The notes under the pieces were generated by a model. The model was not told the DNA's origin, made no database searches, and was given only the letters and a program-made list of their open reading frames with translations. A program made the position numbers and the translations under genes. A stretch of 64,000 nt of DNA from Streptomyces sp. AA1529 (GTDB taxonomy: Bacteria > Actinomycetota > Actinomycetes > Streptomycetales > Streptomycetaceae). The stretch covers positions 1 to 64,000 of the forward strand of contig NZ_ALAP01000103.1 of NCBI RefSeq assembly GCF_000280905.1. Reading direction: 5' to 3'. The stretch's first letter is position 1; every line of letters starts with the position of its first letter. Shown piece after piece: positions 1-9,389 of the stretch.

Positions 1-1
1 C

Positions 2-868
2 TACGGCGGTCTCGTGGAGGTCGTCGACGCGGCGGAGTTCGAGTCCGTCCGGGCCCGCCATCCCGAACTGGAGCGTCACGCAGGTGCGGCGGACCTGCTC
101 GTCCTCAACAAGGCCGACCGGGTGACCGGCGACCAGCGCGAAGCTCTCCGCACCCAGTTGCACCGCCTCAGCCCCGGCACGCCCGTGGTGCCCGCCTCCT
201 TCGGCCGCGTCGATCCGTCGCTGCTGTTCGACCGGGTGCGGCGGGAACGGCCGCCTGTCGAACAGCTCTCGTTCGACTCGCTGCTGTACGGCACCGATGA
301 CGACGACGGGTGCTCCGATGAGGGGCACGGACACGAGCATCCCGCCGCGGGGCGCCTGTGCGAGGCCGGCGGCGGTCACCAGGGTCATCTGCACGACCTC
401 TACGAGTCGGTGGAGTTCGCCTCGGAGCGGGCGCTGGATCCGCGCCGCTTCCTGGAGTTCCTGGACACCAGGCCCGTCGGCCTGTACCGGATCAAGGGCT
501 ATGTGGACTTCGGCGCGGCGGATCCCGACCACCGCTACGAGGTGCACGCGGTGGGCGGCTTCCTCCGCTTCGCCCCCGAGCCCGGGCCGCGGTCCGGGCA
601 GCGTGGGACGGAACTGGTGCTGATCGGCTCCGGTGTGGACGGCGCGGCGCTGCTCCGCGGTCTCCACGCCTGCACCGCCGGCCCCGAAGCCCCGGACGAA
701 CAGGCCCTGTGGGGAGTGCTCCGCTTCGTCGACCGCGCCCCGGAGGACGACGGCGGGTACGAAGGCGACGAGCGCCCGTACGCCGCGCCCGACCCGTACG
801 GCCTGTACGGCGAGTACGAGTCCGACCCGTACGACGAGCCCGGCGCCGTCCAGGAGTTCGCCGGGTAG
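2..868 (+). CDS. CobW/COG0523-type GTPase, C-terminal part (cut by window edge)
   Basis: The open frame enters from the left edge, so the N-terminal Walker A part is missing. What remains shows the guanine-specificity motif NKAD (in LVLNKADRV), a linker rich in His, Asp and Cys (GHGHEHP, then GGHQGHLHD), and a CobW C-terminal domain (from about VEFASERALDPRRF to LLRGLHACT). The tail is rich in Tyr, Asp and Glu. CobW/COG0523 proteins are metal-handling GTPases that deliver zinc, cobalt or similar ions to client proteins; the His-rich linker fits a metal-binding role. Which metal cannot be told, because the promoter, where a Zur box might lie, is outside the window. Family assignment is firm, function is inferred. 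Confidence 0.85.
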   Translation, partial: YGGLVEVVDAAEFESVRARHPELERHAGAADLLVLNKADRVTGDQREALRTQLHRLSPGTPVVPASFGRVDPSLLFDRVRRERPPVEQLSFDSLLYGTDDDDGCSDEGHGHEHPAAGRLCEAGGGHQGHLHDLYESVEFASERALDPRRFLEFLDTRPVGLYRIKGYVDFGAADPDHRYEVHAVGGFLRFAPEPGPRSGQRGTELVLIGSGVDGAALLRGLHACTAGPEAPDEQALWGVLRFVDRAPEDDGGYEGDERPYAAPDPYGLYGEYESDPYDEPGAVQEFAG

Positions 869-1115
869 CCGGTGTCCCCGCGGACGCGGCCGCGAACTGC
901 CCGAACAGGGACGACCGGCTCCCCCCGGGCGCCGCTGCCGTGTCCCGTCCCCGCACCCGGGCGGACACCGTCGACCGATCGGGTACGGGGACACGGCCAA
1001 GGCCTTCGCCGACCTCACCGACCCCTGGAGGCACGAGGCCGTGCCGCCGGATGCCCGACCCGGCGGCCCTCCATTTCGGGGTGCTGCCATGGCCGCATGG
1101 CGGCCGCTGGTGCGG

Positions 1116-1343
1116 TCAGGCGTCGCCGGTGTCGGCCGCCGCCTCGCCGAGCATGGCGAGGGTCAGCACGTTGCCGGAGATGCCCCAGCCGCCGTCGGCG
1201 ACCTCTTCGACCAGCACCATGGTGTTGTTGCGGGCGCGCTCGCCGTACAGCTCGACGTACAGCTCGGTGGTGCGGGTGACGATCTCCTCCTTCTGCTTCG
1301 GGGTGAGGGTCTTCTCGGGGACCTTGAAGTTCGCGAAGGGCAT
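1116..1343 (-). CDS. 4-oxalocrotonate tautomerase-family protein
   Basis: A 75-residue protein starting MPFANFKVPE. The start was chosen because the family uses Pro-1 (after Met removal) as catalytic base, and this ATG is preceded by GAGGAA at good distance; an upstream in-frame ATG would bury the proline. The length and the pattern LTPKQKEEIVTRTTELY then NNTMVLVEEV fit the small tautomerase fold, which assembles from short subunits and interconverts enol and keto acids. It lies downstream of the SDR gene on the same strand, separated by about 240 bases that include an octamer repeat, so co-transcription is possible but not shown. The natural substrate is unknown. Confidence 0.82.
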   Translation of the reverse strand: MPFANFKVPEKTLTPKQKEEIVTRTTELYVELYGERARNNTMVLVEEVADGGWGISGNVLTLAMLGEAAADTGDA

Positions 1344-1486
1344 GGCTGGTCGTTCCTCTTCTCGGTGGGGCGTCACAGGGATGTGCCTGCGGTGAGCAGG
1401 CTGTCCAGTCCGGTGCGGTGGAAGAAGCCGGCGCGGTTGCGGTCGGCGGCCGCGGAGAGCACTTCGCTGCCGTCCCGGCTGGAGGC

Positions 1487-1566
1487 TGTGCGGGTGCGCG
1501 GGTGCGCGGGTGCGCGGGTGCGCGGGTGTGCGGGTGTGCGGGTGTGCGGGTGCGTGGGTGCGCGGG
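1487..1566. repeat. 8-bp tandem repeat, ten units
   Basis: Ten consecutive octamers of the form TGYGYGGG (mostly TGCGCGGG, four units beginning TGTG, one TGCGTGGG) fill exactly 80 bases between the SDR stop and the tautomerase start. It is non-coding in both flanking genes. Such arrays expand and contract by slippage. Confidence 0.9.
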
Positions 1567-1581
1567 GGCCGGGTGCCCGGC

Positions 1582-2364
1582 TCAGACGATGCCGCCGTTG
1601 GCGCGGAGGACCTGTCCGTTGATCCAGTGGCCGGCCGGTGCGGCCAGGAACGCCACGACCTCGGCGATGTCGGCCGGAGTGCCGAGGCGCTCCAGCGGGG
1701 GCTGGGCGGCCAGGCGGGCGACGGTCTCCTCGTCCTTCCCGTCCAGGAACAGGTCGGTGGCCGTGGGGCCGGGCGCGACGGTGTTGGCGGTGATGTCCCG
1801 GCCCCGCAGCTCCCGGGCCAGGATCAGCGTCAGCGCCTCGACCGCGCCCTTGCCGGCGGCGTACGCGCCGTAGCCCGGGAAGGCGAGCCCCACCACGGAC
1901 GTCGAGAACGTCACGATCGCACCGCCGGGGCGCACCCGGCGGGCGGCCTGCTGGACGACGACGAACGTGCCGCGGATGTTGGTGCGGTGCAGGTCGTCCA
2001 GGTCGGCCAGGTCCAGCTCGGCGATCGGTGCCAGGTGCATCCGCCCGGCCGCGTGCACGACGACGTCGACCCCGCCGAACTCTGCTTCGGCCGTGTCGAA
2101 CAGGGCTGCGACCGCGTGTTCGTCGGCGACGTCGGCGCGTACCGCAGTCGCCCGGCCACCACTGGTGACGGCCTCCCGCACGGCTGCCTCGGCCTCGTTC
2201 CGGTTGCCGGCGTAGCCGACCACGACGGCGTATCCGTCGGCGGCCAGTCGGCTGACGGTCCGGCGGCCGATGCCGCGCGAGCCGCCGGTGACGATCGCGA
2301 CACGGGGTGAGTCGGAGGGCTGGGCCGAGGCAGCGGTCCCGTCGAGGGCGGTGGGGGCAGGCAT
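1582..2364 (-). CDS. SDR-family NAD(P)-dependent oxidoreductase
   Basis: A 260-residue short-chain dehydrogenase/reductase. The cofactor loop TGGSRGIGRRT lies near residue 25, the conserved NAG-like stretch appears as VHAAGRM, and the active-site Tyr/Lys pair appears as YGAYAAGKGAVE. An MPAPTALDG start is chosen because AGGAG sits 6 bases ahead; the longer open frame upstream runs into the divergent promoter region. The ending WINGQVLRANGGIV is typical of the 3-oxoacyl-ACP-reductase-like branch. It is divergent from the XRE regulator at 2522, which suggests local control by it, a common arrangement. The substrate is not predictable. Confidence 0.9.
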   Translation of the reverse strand: MPAPTALDGTAASAQPSDSPRVAIVTGGSRGIGRRTVSRLAADGYAVVVGYAGNRNEAEAAVREAVTSGGRATAVRADVADEHAVAALFDTAEAEFGGVDVVVHAAGRMHLAPIAELDLADLDDLHRTNIRGTFVVVQQAARRVRPGGAIVTFSTSVVGLAFPGYGAYAAGKGAVEALTLILARELRGRDITANTVAPGPTATDLFLDGKDEETVARLAAQPPLERLGTPADIAEVVAFLAAPAGHWINGQVLRANGGIV

Positions 2365-2521
2365 GGCTGACTCCTGTGGTGGTCGGGGGCGGGCCGCGGC
2401 CTTGCCGTTGCCCTGCTGGGTCCTCCACGATCGGCCGGTCGCCCGGCCCTGACCAGGGCTGCGTCTACCCAGGGGATGCCACCCCCTGGCTGCGCTCCGG
2501 CGTACGAGCGACGATGGAGGG

Positions 2522-3424
2522 GTGAACCTCCCTGAACTCGGCGCCTTCCTCAGGACACGCCGCGACCGCATCCGTCCCGCCGAGGTCGGTCTGCCCCAGG
2601 GCCCGCGGCGGCGCGTCCCCGGGCTGCGCCGCGAGGAAGTCGCTCAGCTGGCGGGACTGTCAGCCGACTACTACACCGAGCTGGAACGCGGCAGCACGAA
2701 GAACGGGGCGCAGCCGTCCGCCCAGACCCTGGCCGCCCTCGCCCGAGCCCTGCGCCTGAACGGCGACGAGCGCGACCACCTGTTCCACCTGGCCGAACGG
2801 CCGGTCCCGCCGTCGCTGCACGGACCATCGGCACATGTGCAGCCCGCGCTCCTCGGACTCCTGGACCGGCTGTCCAACACGCCCGCACGCGTCATCACCG
2901 ACCTGCACGAAACCCTGGTGGAGAACGACCTGGCCTCGACCCTGCTCGGTGAGTCCCCGGCACGGCGCGGTCCGTCGGCGAGCTTCGTGTACCGCTGGTT
3001 CACCGACCCGCAGGCGCGCGACATCTACCCGCCCGCGGACCATCCGCAGCACTCCCGGGCGTTCGTGGCCGACCTCCAGGCAGCGGCCGCCCGGCGCGGC
3101 CGGGACCCGCAGGTCACGAAGATGGTCGCCGTGCTCCGCCGCCGCAGCCAGGAGTTCGCGGCCCTCTGGGACACCCACGACGTCGCGGTGCGCCGCATGG
3201 ACCACAAGAGGATCGTCCACCCCATGCTCGGCGTCATCGAACTCGACTGCTACAACCTCCTCAGCGAGGACGGACGCCAGCGCCTGCTGTGGTTCACCGC
3301 TCCGCCCGGAAGCCGGGGAGCCGAGCAGCTGGAACTGCTGTCCGTGGTGGGAACCCAGGAGCTGAGTGTCACGGAGGGCAGGGCACCGGAGAGGCTGTCC
3401 ACGGCGGAACCCGGAGGGCGCTGA
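2522..3424 (+). CDS. XRE-family transcriptional regulator with MmyB-like ligand domain
   Basis: A 300-residue protein with GTG start. Residues 1-80 form a Cro/XRE helix-turn-helix (RRRVPGLRREEVAQLAGLSA then YYTELERGS). The remainder, including the FVYRWFTDPQARDIYP region, matches the MmyB-like C-terminal domain seen in many streptomycete regulators and thought to bind fatty-acid-like ligands. It is divergent from the SDR gene with about 160 bases between start codons, so it probably controls that gene and itself. Some paralogues of this family sit beside SDR genes in Streptomyces. The ligand is unknown. Confidence 0.88.
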   Translation: MNLPELGAFLRTRRDRIRPAEVGLPQGPRRRVPGLRREEVAQLAGLSADYYTELERGSTKNGAQPSAQTLAALARALRLNGDERDHLFHLAERPVPPSLHGPSAHVQPALLGLLDRLSNTPARVITDLHETLVENDLASTLLGESPARRGPSASFVYRWFTDPQARDIYPPADHPQHSRAFVADLQAAAARRGRDPQVTKMVAVLRRRSQEFAALWDTHDVAVRRMDHKRIVHPMLGVIELDCYNLLSEDGRQRLLWFTAPPGSRGAEQLELLSVVGTQELSVTEGRAPERLSTAEPGGR

Positions 3425-3562
3425 CCCGCCCCGCAGGGGGAAGGCCGCCCTCCCGGACCGGCGCGTGGCCCGGAACGGGCACCGCGGACGCCGGAGGACG
3501 GACGGTGCCGCGCTGACCGGCGAACGGGCCTGCGAAGGCGCGCCGCGGCCGTGCAAGACCGC

Positions 3563-3616
3563 GGGGCCCGGGGCCGGTGCCGGTGGCTGCGCCACTCGCC
3601 TCCGGCCCCGGGCCCC
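3563..3616. terminator. Bidirectional hairpin terminator
   Basis: A perfect 15-bp GC stem (GGGGCCCGGGGCCGG with its complement at 3602-3616) encloses a loop that contains a smaller GTGG/CCAC hairpin. It sits between the convergent XRE regulator and parC. No U-tract, as usual in Streptomyces. Confidence 0.7.
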
Positions 3617-3676
3617 GATGTGTCTCCGCCGGTCCCGGGCATCGAGCTCCCCGGGGCCGTACCGCCGGACGTTCTG

Positions 3677-6136
3677 CTACACGGGCCCGGCCACCGCGGC
3701 GACCGACTTCTTCAGCGGCAGCCCCGAACCGTCCCTGCGGGGGTCGGGCTCGGGCAGTTCGGCGGGGGCGCCGCTCTTGGTCGCCGCCAGCGCGGGTGTG
3801 GTGCCGGCCCAGGCCATCCGCAGCCGGTCCTCGCCCTTGAGGAAGCGCTGGCAGCGCACGCCGCCCGTCGCGCGCCCCTTGCGCGGGTACTGGTCGAACA
3901 GGGTGAGCTTCGCCGTGCTCAACGAGTCGTCGAGGGTGCCCTCCGTACCGGCGGCCGTGAACACCGCCGCCTCGGAGGCCGGGTCGACGGCGCCGAAGAA
4001 GAGCACCTGCACGTCCTGGGCGAGCTTGATGCCCGCGACCCCGCCCGCGGGGCGGCCCTGCGGCCGCACCTGGCCGGCCTGGAAGCGCAGCAGTTGCGCG
4101 TCGTCGGTGATGAAGACCAGGTCCTCCTCACCGGTGCGCAGTTCGACGCCTCCGACGATGCGGTCGCCTTCCTTGAGGGTGATGACCTCCAGTTCGCCGC
4201 GGTTGCCCGGATAGTCGGGGACCACGCGTTTGACGATGCCCTGCTGGGTGCCGATCGCCAGTCCGGGCGAGGACTCGTCCAGCGTCGTCAGGCAGATCAG
4301 TGTCTCGTCGGACTCCAGGCTGAGGAACTCCGAGATCTGCGCCCCGCCCGCCAGGTTGGGCGAGGTGGTCGACTCCGGGAGCTGGGGCAGGTCCACCACC
4401 TGGAGCCGCAGCAGGCGGCCGGTCGAGGTCACGGCGCCGACCTCGCCGCGGGTGGTGGCGGGCACGGCGGAGACGATCACGTCGTGCTTGACACGCTTGG
4501 GGGCCCGGTCGAACTCGGCTCCGCCGTTGGCCGTGCGGGCGAGCAGGCCGGTGGAGGAGAGCAGCACCCGGCAGGGGTCGTCGGCGACCTCCAGGGGAAC
4601 GGAGACGACGGGAGCCTCGGCGGAGTCCAGCAGCTCGGTGCGGCGCGGCGTGCTGTACTTCTTCGCGATGCCGGAGAGCTCCGAGGAGACGAGCTTGCGC
4701 AGCTCCGCGTCCGAGTCCAGGATGCGCGTCAACTGCTCGATCTCGCCCTTGAGCCGGTCCCGCTCGTCCTCCAGCTCGATCCGGTCGAACTTGGTCAGCC
4801 GGCGCAGCGGAGTGTCCAGGATGTACTGGGTCTGGATCTCGCTGAGGCCGAACCGGGAGATGAGCGAGGCCTTCGCCTCGGCGGCGTTCTCACTCGACCG
4901 GATGATTCTGATGACCTCGTCGATGTCGACGAGCGCCACCAGCAGGCCCTCCACCAGGTGCAGCCGGTCGCGCCGCTTGCCGCGCCGGAACTCGCTGCGC
5001 CGGCGCACCACGGAGAAGCGGTGGTCGACATAGACCTCCAGCAACTCCTTGAGGCCGAGGGTGAGAGGCTGGCCGTCGACCAGCGCGACGTTGTTGATGC
5101 CGAAGGACTCCTCCATCGGCGTCAGCTTGTAGAGCTGGGAGAGGACGGCCTCCGGGTTGAAGCCGTTCTTGACCTCGATGACCAGCCGCAGCCCGTGCTC
5201 GCGGTCGGTGAGGTCCTTGACGTCCGCGATGCCTTGCAGCTTCTTCGCGTTGACCAGGTCCTTGATCTTCGAGATGACCTTCTCGGGACCGACGGCGAAC
5301 GGCAGTTCGGTGACCACGATGCCCTTGCGCCGGGCGGTGACCTGTTCGATCGACACCGTCGCGCGGATCTTGAAGGTGCCGCGTCCGGAGACGTAGGCGT
5401 CCTTGATGCCCTCCCGGCCGACGATCTTGCCGCCGGTCGGCAGATCGGGGCCGGGGATGAAGCCCATCAGGGTCTCCAGGTCGGCACCCGGATGCTTGAT
5501 CAGATGCCGGGCCGCCGCGACGACCTCGCCCAGGTTGTGCGGGGGCATGTTCGTCGCCATCCCGACCGCGATCCCCGAGGAGCCGTTGACCAGCAGGTTG
5601 GGGTAGGCGGCCGGCAGCGTGACGGGCTCTTCCTCGCTGCCGTCGTAGTTGGCGCCGAAGTCGACGGTCTCCTCGTCGATCGACTCGACCATCAGCCCGG
5701 CGGCGGGCGCGGAACGGCACTCGGTGTACCGCATCGCCGCCGGCGGATCGTCGTTGCCCAGCGACCCGAAGTTCCCGTGACCGTCGACGAGCGGCAGGCG
5801 CATCGAGAAGTCCTGCGCCATGCGCACGAGCGCGTCGTAGATGGGGGAGTCGCCGTGCGGGTGGAGCTTTCCCATCACCTCGCCCACCACACGCGCGCAC
5901 TTCACGTACGACCTGTCGGGGCGCAGCCCCATCTCGTGCATCTGGTACAGGATCCGGCGCTGCACGGGCTTCATCCCGTCGCGGGCGTCGGGGAGCGCGC
6001 GCGAGTAGATGACCGAATACGCATACTCCAGGTAGGAGCCCTGCATCTCGTCGACGACGTCGATGTCGACGATGCGCTCCTCGAAGTCCTCTCCCGGCTC
6101 CGGTGCCGGTGTACGGCTTTTACTGCGGCGGGCCAT
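3677..6136 (-). CDS. parC: DNA topoisomerase IV subunit A (GyrA/ParC family)
   Basis: An 819-residue type IIA topoisomerase A subunit starting MARRSKSRTP. The breakage-reunion domain follows at once (YLEYAYSVIYSRALPDARDG, then the QDFSMRLPLVDGHGNFGS region), with the catalytic tyrosine in AAMRYTECR near residue 130. A coiled-coil and tower region precedes a C-terminal propeller. The length matches actinobacterial ParC. GyrA usually lies beside gyrB near oriC; here no B subunit is adjacent, which supports ParC, the decatenating enzyme that separates daughter chromosomes. The start was chosen from the GGAG motif 11 bases upstream; the open frame continuing farther into the divergent peptidase gene is a shadow. 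Confidence 0.92.
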   Translation of the reverse strand: MARRSKSRTPAPEPGEDFEERIVDIDVVDEMQGSYLEYAYSVIYSRALPDARDGMKPVQRRILYQMHEMGLRPDRSYVKCARVVGEVMGKLHPHGDSPIYDALVRMAQDFSMRLPLVDGHGNFGSLGNDDPPAAMRYTECRSAPAAGLMVESIDEETVDFGANYDGSEEEPVTLPAAYPNLLVNGSSGIAVGMATNMPPHNLGEVVAAARHLIKHPGADLETLMGFIPGPDLPTGGKIVGREGIKDAYVSGRGTFKIRATVSIEQVTARRKGIVVTELPFAVGPEKVISKIKDLVNAKKLQGIADVKDLTDREHGLRLVIEVKNGFNPEAVLSQLYKLTPMEESFGINNVALVDGQPLTLGLKELLEVYVDHRFSVVRRRSEFRRGKRRDRLHLVEGLLVALVDIDEVIRIIRSSENAAEAKASLISRFGLSEIQTQYILDTPLRRLTKFDRIELEDERDRLKGEIEQLTRILDSDAELRKLVSSELSGIAKKYSTPRRTELLDSAEAPVVSVPLEVADDPCRVLLSSTGLLARTANGGAEFDRAPKRVKHDVIVSAVPATTRGEVGAVTSTGRLLRLQVVDLPQLPESTTSPNLAGGAQISEFLSLESDETLICLTTLDESSPGLAIGTQQGIVKRVVPDYPGNRGELEVITLKEGDRIVGGVELRTGEEDLVFITDDAQLLRFQAGQVRPQGRPAGGVAGIKLAQDVQVLFFGAVDPASEAAVFTAAGTEGTLDDSLSTAKLTLFDQYPRKGRATGGVRCQRFLKGEDRLRMAWAGTTPALAATKSGAPAELPEPDPRRDGSGLPLKKSVAAVAGPV

Positions 6137-6409
6137 CGCGGCTGCGGCTCCTTCGGCTTCGTGCTGTCGCTCTTGTGCTGTCGACTGTGACTGGTAAGGG
6201 CCCTGCGGTCGGCCGACCGGACGGGTCCCGGCCGACCATTGTGGACCGCCGCACTGACAGGGCGGTCGCTCGGTAGACCGTACGGGAACTTCGCACCTTG
6301 TCGGCGTGGTTGCATACAGTGACAGGGCCGCCGGTCGCGTGAGACGCGCGGCGGCGGCAGTTCCCGGCGTCGGGCCGGGACATCCCGCGAGCGAAGGGAC
6401 TCCACGCCC

Positions 6410-7732
6410 ATGGGTCACACGGCCACGCCCCCGCCGGCCACCGGTGGGCTGACAGCGACGGAGCACCGGCTGGCCAACGGCCTGCGGGTGGTGCTCTCCG
6501 AGGATCATCTGACCCCCGTCGCCGCTGTCTGCCTCTGGTACGACGTCGGTTCCCGCCACGAGGCCGAGGGCCGCACCGGCCTGGCCCACCTCTTCGAGCA
6601 CCTGATGTTCCAGGGCTCGGCCCAGGTCCAGGGCAACGGGCACTTCGAGCTGGTGCAGGGTGCGGGCGGCTCGCTCAACGGCACGACCAGCTTCGAGCGC
6701 ACCAACTACTTCGAGACCATGCCCGCCCACGAGCTGGAGCTCGCCCTGTGGCTGGAGGCGGACCGGATGGGTTCGCTGCTGGCCGCGCTGGACGAGGAGT
6801 CCATGGAGAACCAGCGCGACGTGGTCAAGAACGAGCGCCGCCAGCGCTACGACAACGTGCCCTATGGCACCGCGTTCGAGCGCATGACGGCCATGGTCTA
6901 CCCCGAGGGCCACCCGTACCACCACACCCCGATCGGCTCCATGGCCGACCTGGACGCGGCCTCCCTGGAGGACGCCCGGGAGTTCTTCCGTACCTACTAC
7001 GCGCCCAACAACGCCGTCCTCTCGGTGGTCGGCGACATCGACCCGGACACGACGCTGGCCTGGATCGAGAAGTACTTCGGCTCCATCCCCGGCCACGACG
7101 GCAAGCGCCCCCCGCGGGACGGCGCGCTCCCGGACCCGGTCGGGGAGGAGCAGCGGGAGGTCGTCGAGGAGGACGTGCCCTCCCGCGCGCTGATGAACGG
7201 CTACCGCCTGCCGCACGACGGCACCCGCGAGGCGGACGCCGCCGACCTGGCGCTGACCGCGCTCGGCGGAGGAGAGTCCTCCCGGCTCTACACCCGGCTG
7301 GTGCGGCACGACCGCACGGCGGTGGCGGCCGGCTTCGGCCTGCTGCGGCTGGCGGGTGCCCCCTCGCTGGGCTGGCTGGACATCAAGGCGTCCAGCGGCG
7401 CGGAGACCGCCGACATCCAGGTGGCGGTGGACGAGGAGCTGCGCCGCTTCGCCGAGGAGGGGCCCAGCGAGGAGGAGATGGAGCGGGCCCAGGCCCAGCT
7501 GGAGCGCGAGTGGCTGGACCGGCTCGGCACGGTCGGCGGCCGGGCCGACGAACTGTGCCGGTACGCGGTGCTCTTCGGCGATCCCCAGCTCGCGCTCACC
7601 GCGGTGCGGCGCGTCCTGGAAGTGACCCGCGAGGAGGTGCGGCAGGTGGCGGCGGAGCGGCTGCGTGCGGACAACCGTGCCGTGCTCGTGTACGAACCGC
7701 TGGCGAACGACGACGAGGAGACCGGGCAGTGA
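6410..7732 (+). CDS. M16 family zinc peptidase (catalytic subunit)
   Basis: A 440-residue pitrilysin-family peptidase. The inverted zinc motif HXXEH is present as H60-L-F-E63-H64, and a distal glutamate ligand lies in ENQRDVVKNERRQRY near residue 142. No signal peptide is visible, so it is probably cytoplasmic. The stop overlaps the GTG start of a second M16 gene by four bases, a translationally coupled pair. In such pairs the HXXEH subunit supplies catalysis and the partner supplies the R/Y substrate-binding motif. The substrate is unknown; bacterial M16 pairs degrade peptides. Confidence 0.9.
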   Translation: MGHTATPPPATGGLTATEHRLANGLRVVLSEDHLTPVAAVCLWYDVGSRHEAEGRTGLAHLFEHLMFQGSAQVQGNGHFELVQGAGGSLNGTTSFERTNYFETMPAHELELALWLEADRMGSLLAALDEESMENQRDVVKNERRQRYDNVPYGTAFERMTAMVYPEGHPYHHTPIGSMADLDAASLEDAREFFRTYYAPNNAVLSVVGDIDPDTTLAWIEKYFGSIPGHDGKRPPRDGALPDPVGEEQREVVEEDVPSRALMNGYRLPHDGTREADAADLALTALGGGESSRLYTRLVRHDRTAVAAGFGLLRLAGAPSLGWLDIKASSGAETADIQVAVDEELRRFAEEGPSEEEMERAQAQLEREWLDRLGTVGGRADELCRYAVLFGDPQLALTAVRRVLEVTREEVRQVAAERLRADNRAVLVYEPLANDDEETGQ

Positions 7733-9168
7733 GCGAGACACCGGCGAGCACGAGCCCCGCGGGCATCGCGGCGGCGGCAGGCGAGAGCATGGAGTTCCAT
7801 CCCCGGCCGGCCGGCGGTGCTCCCAAGCCGTGGGCCTTCCCCACCCCCGAGCGCGGCACGCTCTCCAACGGGCTGACGGTGCTGAGCTGCCACCGGCCCG
7901 GCCAGGAGGTCGTCGCCGTCGAGGTGGACCTGCGCGCGCCGCTGGACGCCGAGCCGGAGGGGCTGGACGGTGTCGCCACCATCATGGCCCGGGCGCTGAG
8001 CGAGGGCACGGACAAGCACACGGCGGAGGAGTTCGCCGCGGAGCTGGAGCGCTGCGGTGCCACGCTCGACGCGAACGCCGACCACGCCGGTGTGCGGGTG
8101 TCGCTCGAGGTGCCCGTGTCGCGGCTGCGCAAGGCGCTGGGGCTGCTCGCGGACGCGCTGCGCGCCCCGGCGTTCCCCGACAGCGAGATCGAGCGGCTGG
8201 TGGCCAACCGGCTGGACGAGATCCCGCACGAGCTGGCCAATCCCGCCCGCCGCGCGGCCAAGGAGCTCTCCCGCGAGCTGTTCCCGGCCGAGGCGCGGAT
8301 GTCGCGGCCCCGGCAGGGCACCGAGGAGACGGTGCGGCGCATCGACGCGGCGGCGGTACGCGCCTTCTACGAGGCCCATGTGCGCCCCGCGACGGCGACC
8401 GCCGTGGTGGTCGGCGATCTGGACGGGCTCCGCGACGGCGGCGTCGAGGCGGCGCTCGCCGAGACGCTGGGCGGCTGGACGGGTGCTGTGGTCGACTCGC
8501 GTGCGATGCCGCCGATCACCGCCGACGACACCGGCCGGGTCGTCATCGTGGACCGGCCCGGTGCGGTGCAGACGCAGTTGCTGATCGGGCGGGTCGGAGC
8601 GGACCGGCACGACCGGGTGTGGCCCGCGCAGCTGCTGGGCGTCTACTGCCTGGGGGGCACCCTCACCTCCCGGCTGGACCGGGTGCTGCGCGAGGAGAAG
8701 GGCTACACCTACGGCGTCCGCGCGTTCGGGCATGTGCTGCGTTCGGCGGAGGACGGCAGCGGGGCCGCGCTGCTGGCCATCAGCGGCTCGGTCGCCACCG
8801 ACGTGACCGGTCCCGCGCTGGCCGATCTGTGGCAGGTGCTGCGGACGCTGGCGGCGGAGGGGCTGACCGACGAGGAGCGGGACGTGGCCGTGCAGAATCT
8901 GGTGGGGGTCGCTCCGCTGCGCTACGAGACGGCCCAGGCTGTCGCGGAGACGCTGGCCGACCAGGTCGAGGAGCACCTGCCCGACGACTACCAGGGCCGG
9001 CTCTACGCCCAACTGGCCGAGACCGGCACGGTGGAGGCCACGGCGGCGGCTGTCAGCGCGCTGCCCGCCGACCGGCTGGTGACGGTGCTCGTCGGTGACG
9101 CGTCCCAGATCGCCGATCCGGTACGGGAGTTGGGCATCGGCGACGTCAAGGTGGTCACCGGCGGCTGA
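7729..9168 (+). CDS. M16 family peptidase, non-catalytic partner subunit
   Basis: A 479-residue M16-fold protein starting at a GTG that overlaps the previous stop. Where the first subunit has HXXEH this one reads IMARALSEGT, so zinc binding is lost. The C-terminal half keeps the R/Y signature (GGTLTSRLDRVLREEKGY then TYGV) typical of the partner chain. It should form a heterodimer with the product of the upstream gene, as in the mitochondrial processing peptidase and other two-chain M16 enzymes. A long run of residues before the first domain (SETPASTSPAG) looks disordered. A strong hairpin terminator follows. Confidence 0.88.
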   Translation: MSETPASTSPAGIAAAAGESMEFHPRPAGGAPKPWAFPTPERGTLSNGLTVLSCHRPGQEVVAVEVDLRAPLDAEPEGLDGVATIMARALSEGTDKHTAEEFAAELERCGATLDANADHAGVRVSLEVPVSRLRKALGLLADALRAPAFPDSEIERLVANRLDEIPHELANPARRAAKELSRELFPAEARMSRPRQGTEETVRRIDAAAVRAFYEAHVRPATATAVVVGDLDGLRDGGVEAALAETLGGWTGAVVDSRAMPPITADDTGRVVIVDRPGAVQTQLLIGRVGADRHDRVWPAQLLGVYCLGGTLTSRLDRVLREEKGYTYGVRAFGHVLRSAEDGSGAALLAISGSVATDVTGPALADLWQVLRTLAAEGLTDEERDVAVQNLVGVAPLRYETAQAVAETLADQVEEHLPDDYQGRLYAQLAETGTVEATAAAVSALPADRLVTVLVGDASQIADPVRELGIGDVKVVTGG

Positions 9169-9204
9169 GCCCGGCCGACGGGCGCGGTACCGGGGCAGGA
9201 AGTG

Positions 9205-9238
9205 GGGCCCGGGAGGAGGAATTGCTCCTTCCGGGCCC
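9205..9238 (+). terminator. Hairpin terminator after the M16 pair
   Basis: A 14-bp stem starting GGGCCCGG with one G-U pair and a 6-base loop, 36 bases after the M16 stop. It separates the peptidase pair from the riboswitch-led M23 gene. Confidence 0.75.
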
Positions 9239-9389
9239 GCTGCGATGTCCGCTTTCGTCGTGGTTGCTGGCGAGTTGGAGTGTGGCGTAGATGACAAAGC
9301 CAGGGATTCGTTTGCCGCCCGGACTTGGCCCCGATTAGCGTCGTTGCCGCTGTCCGTCAGAAGTGACCGCACCCGCGGCCGACGGACCG

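Noticed and set aside
1487..1566. CRISPR-like array
   Set aside because: Units are 8 bases with no spacers; a simple microsatellite.
3551..6190. 879-aa plus-strand frame over parC
   Set aside because: Antisense to intact parC, no motifs.
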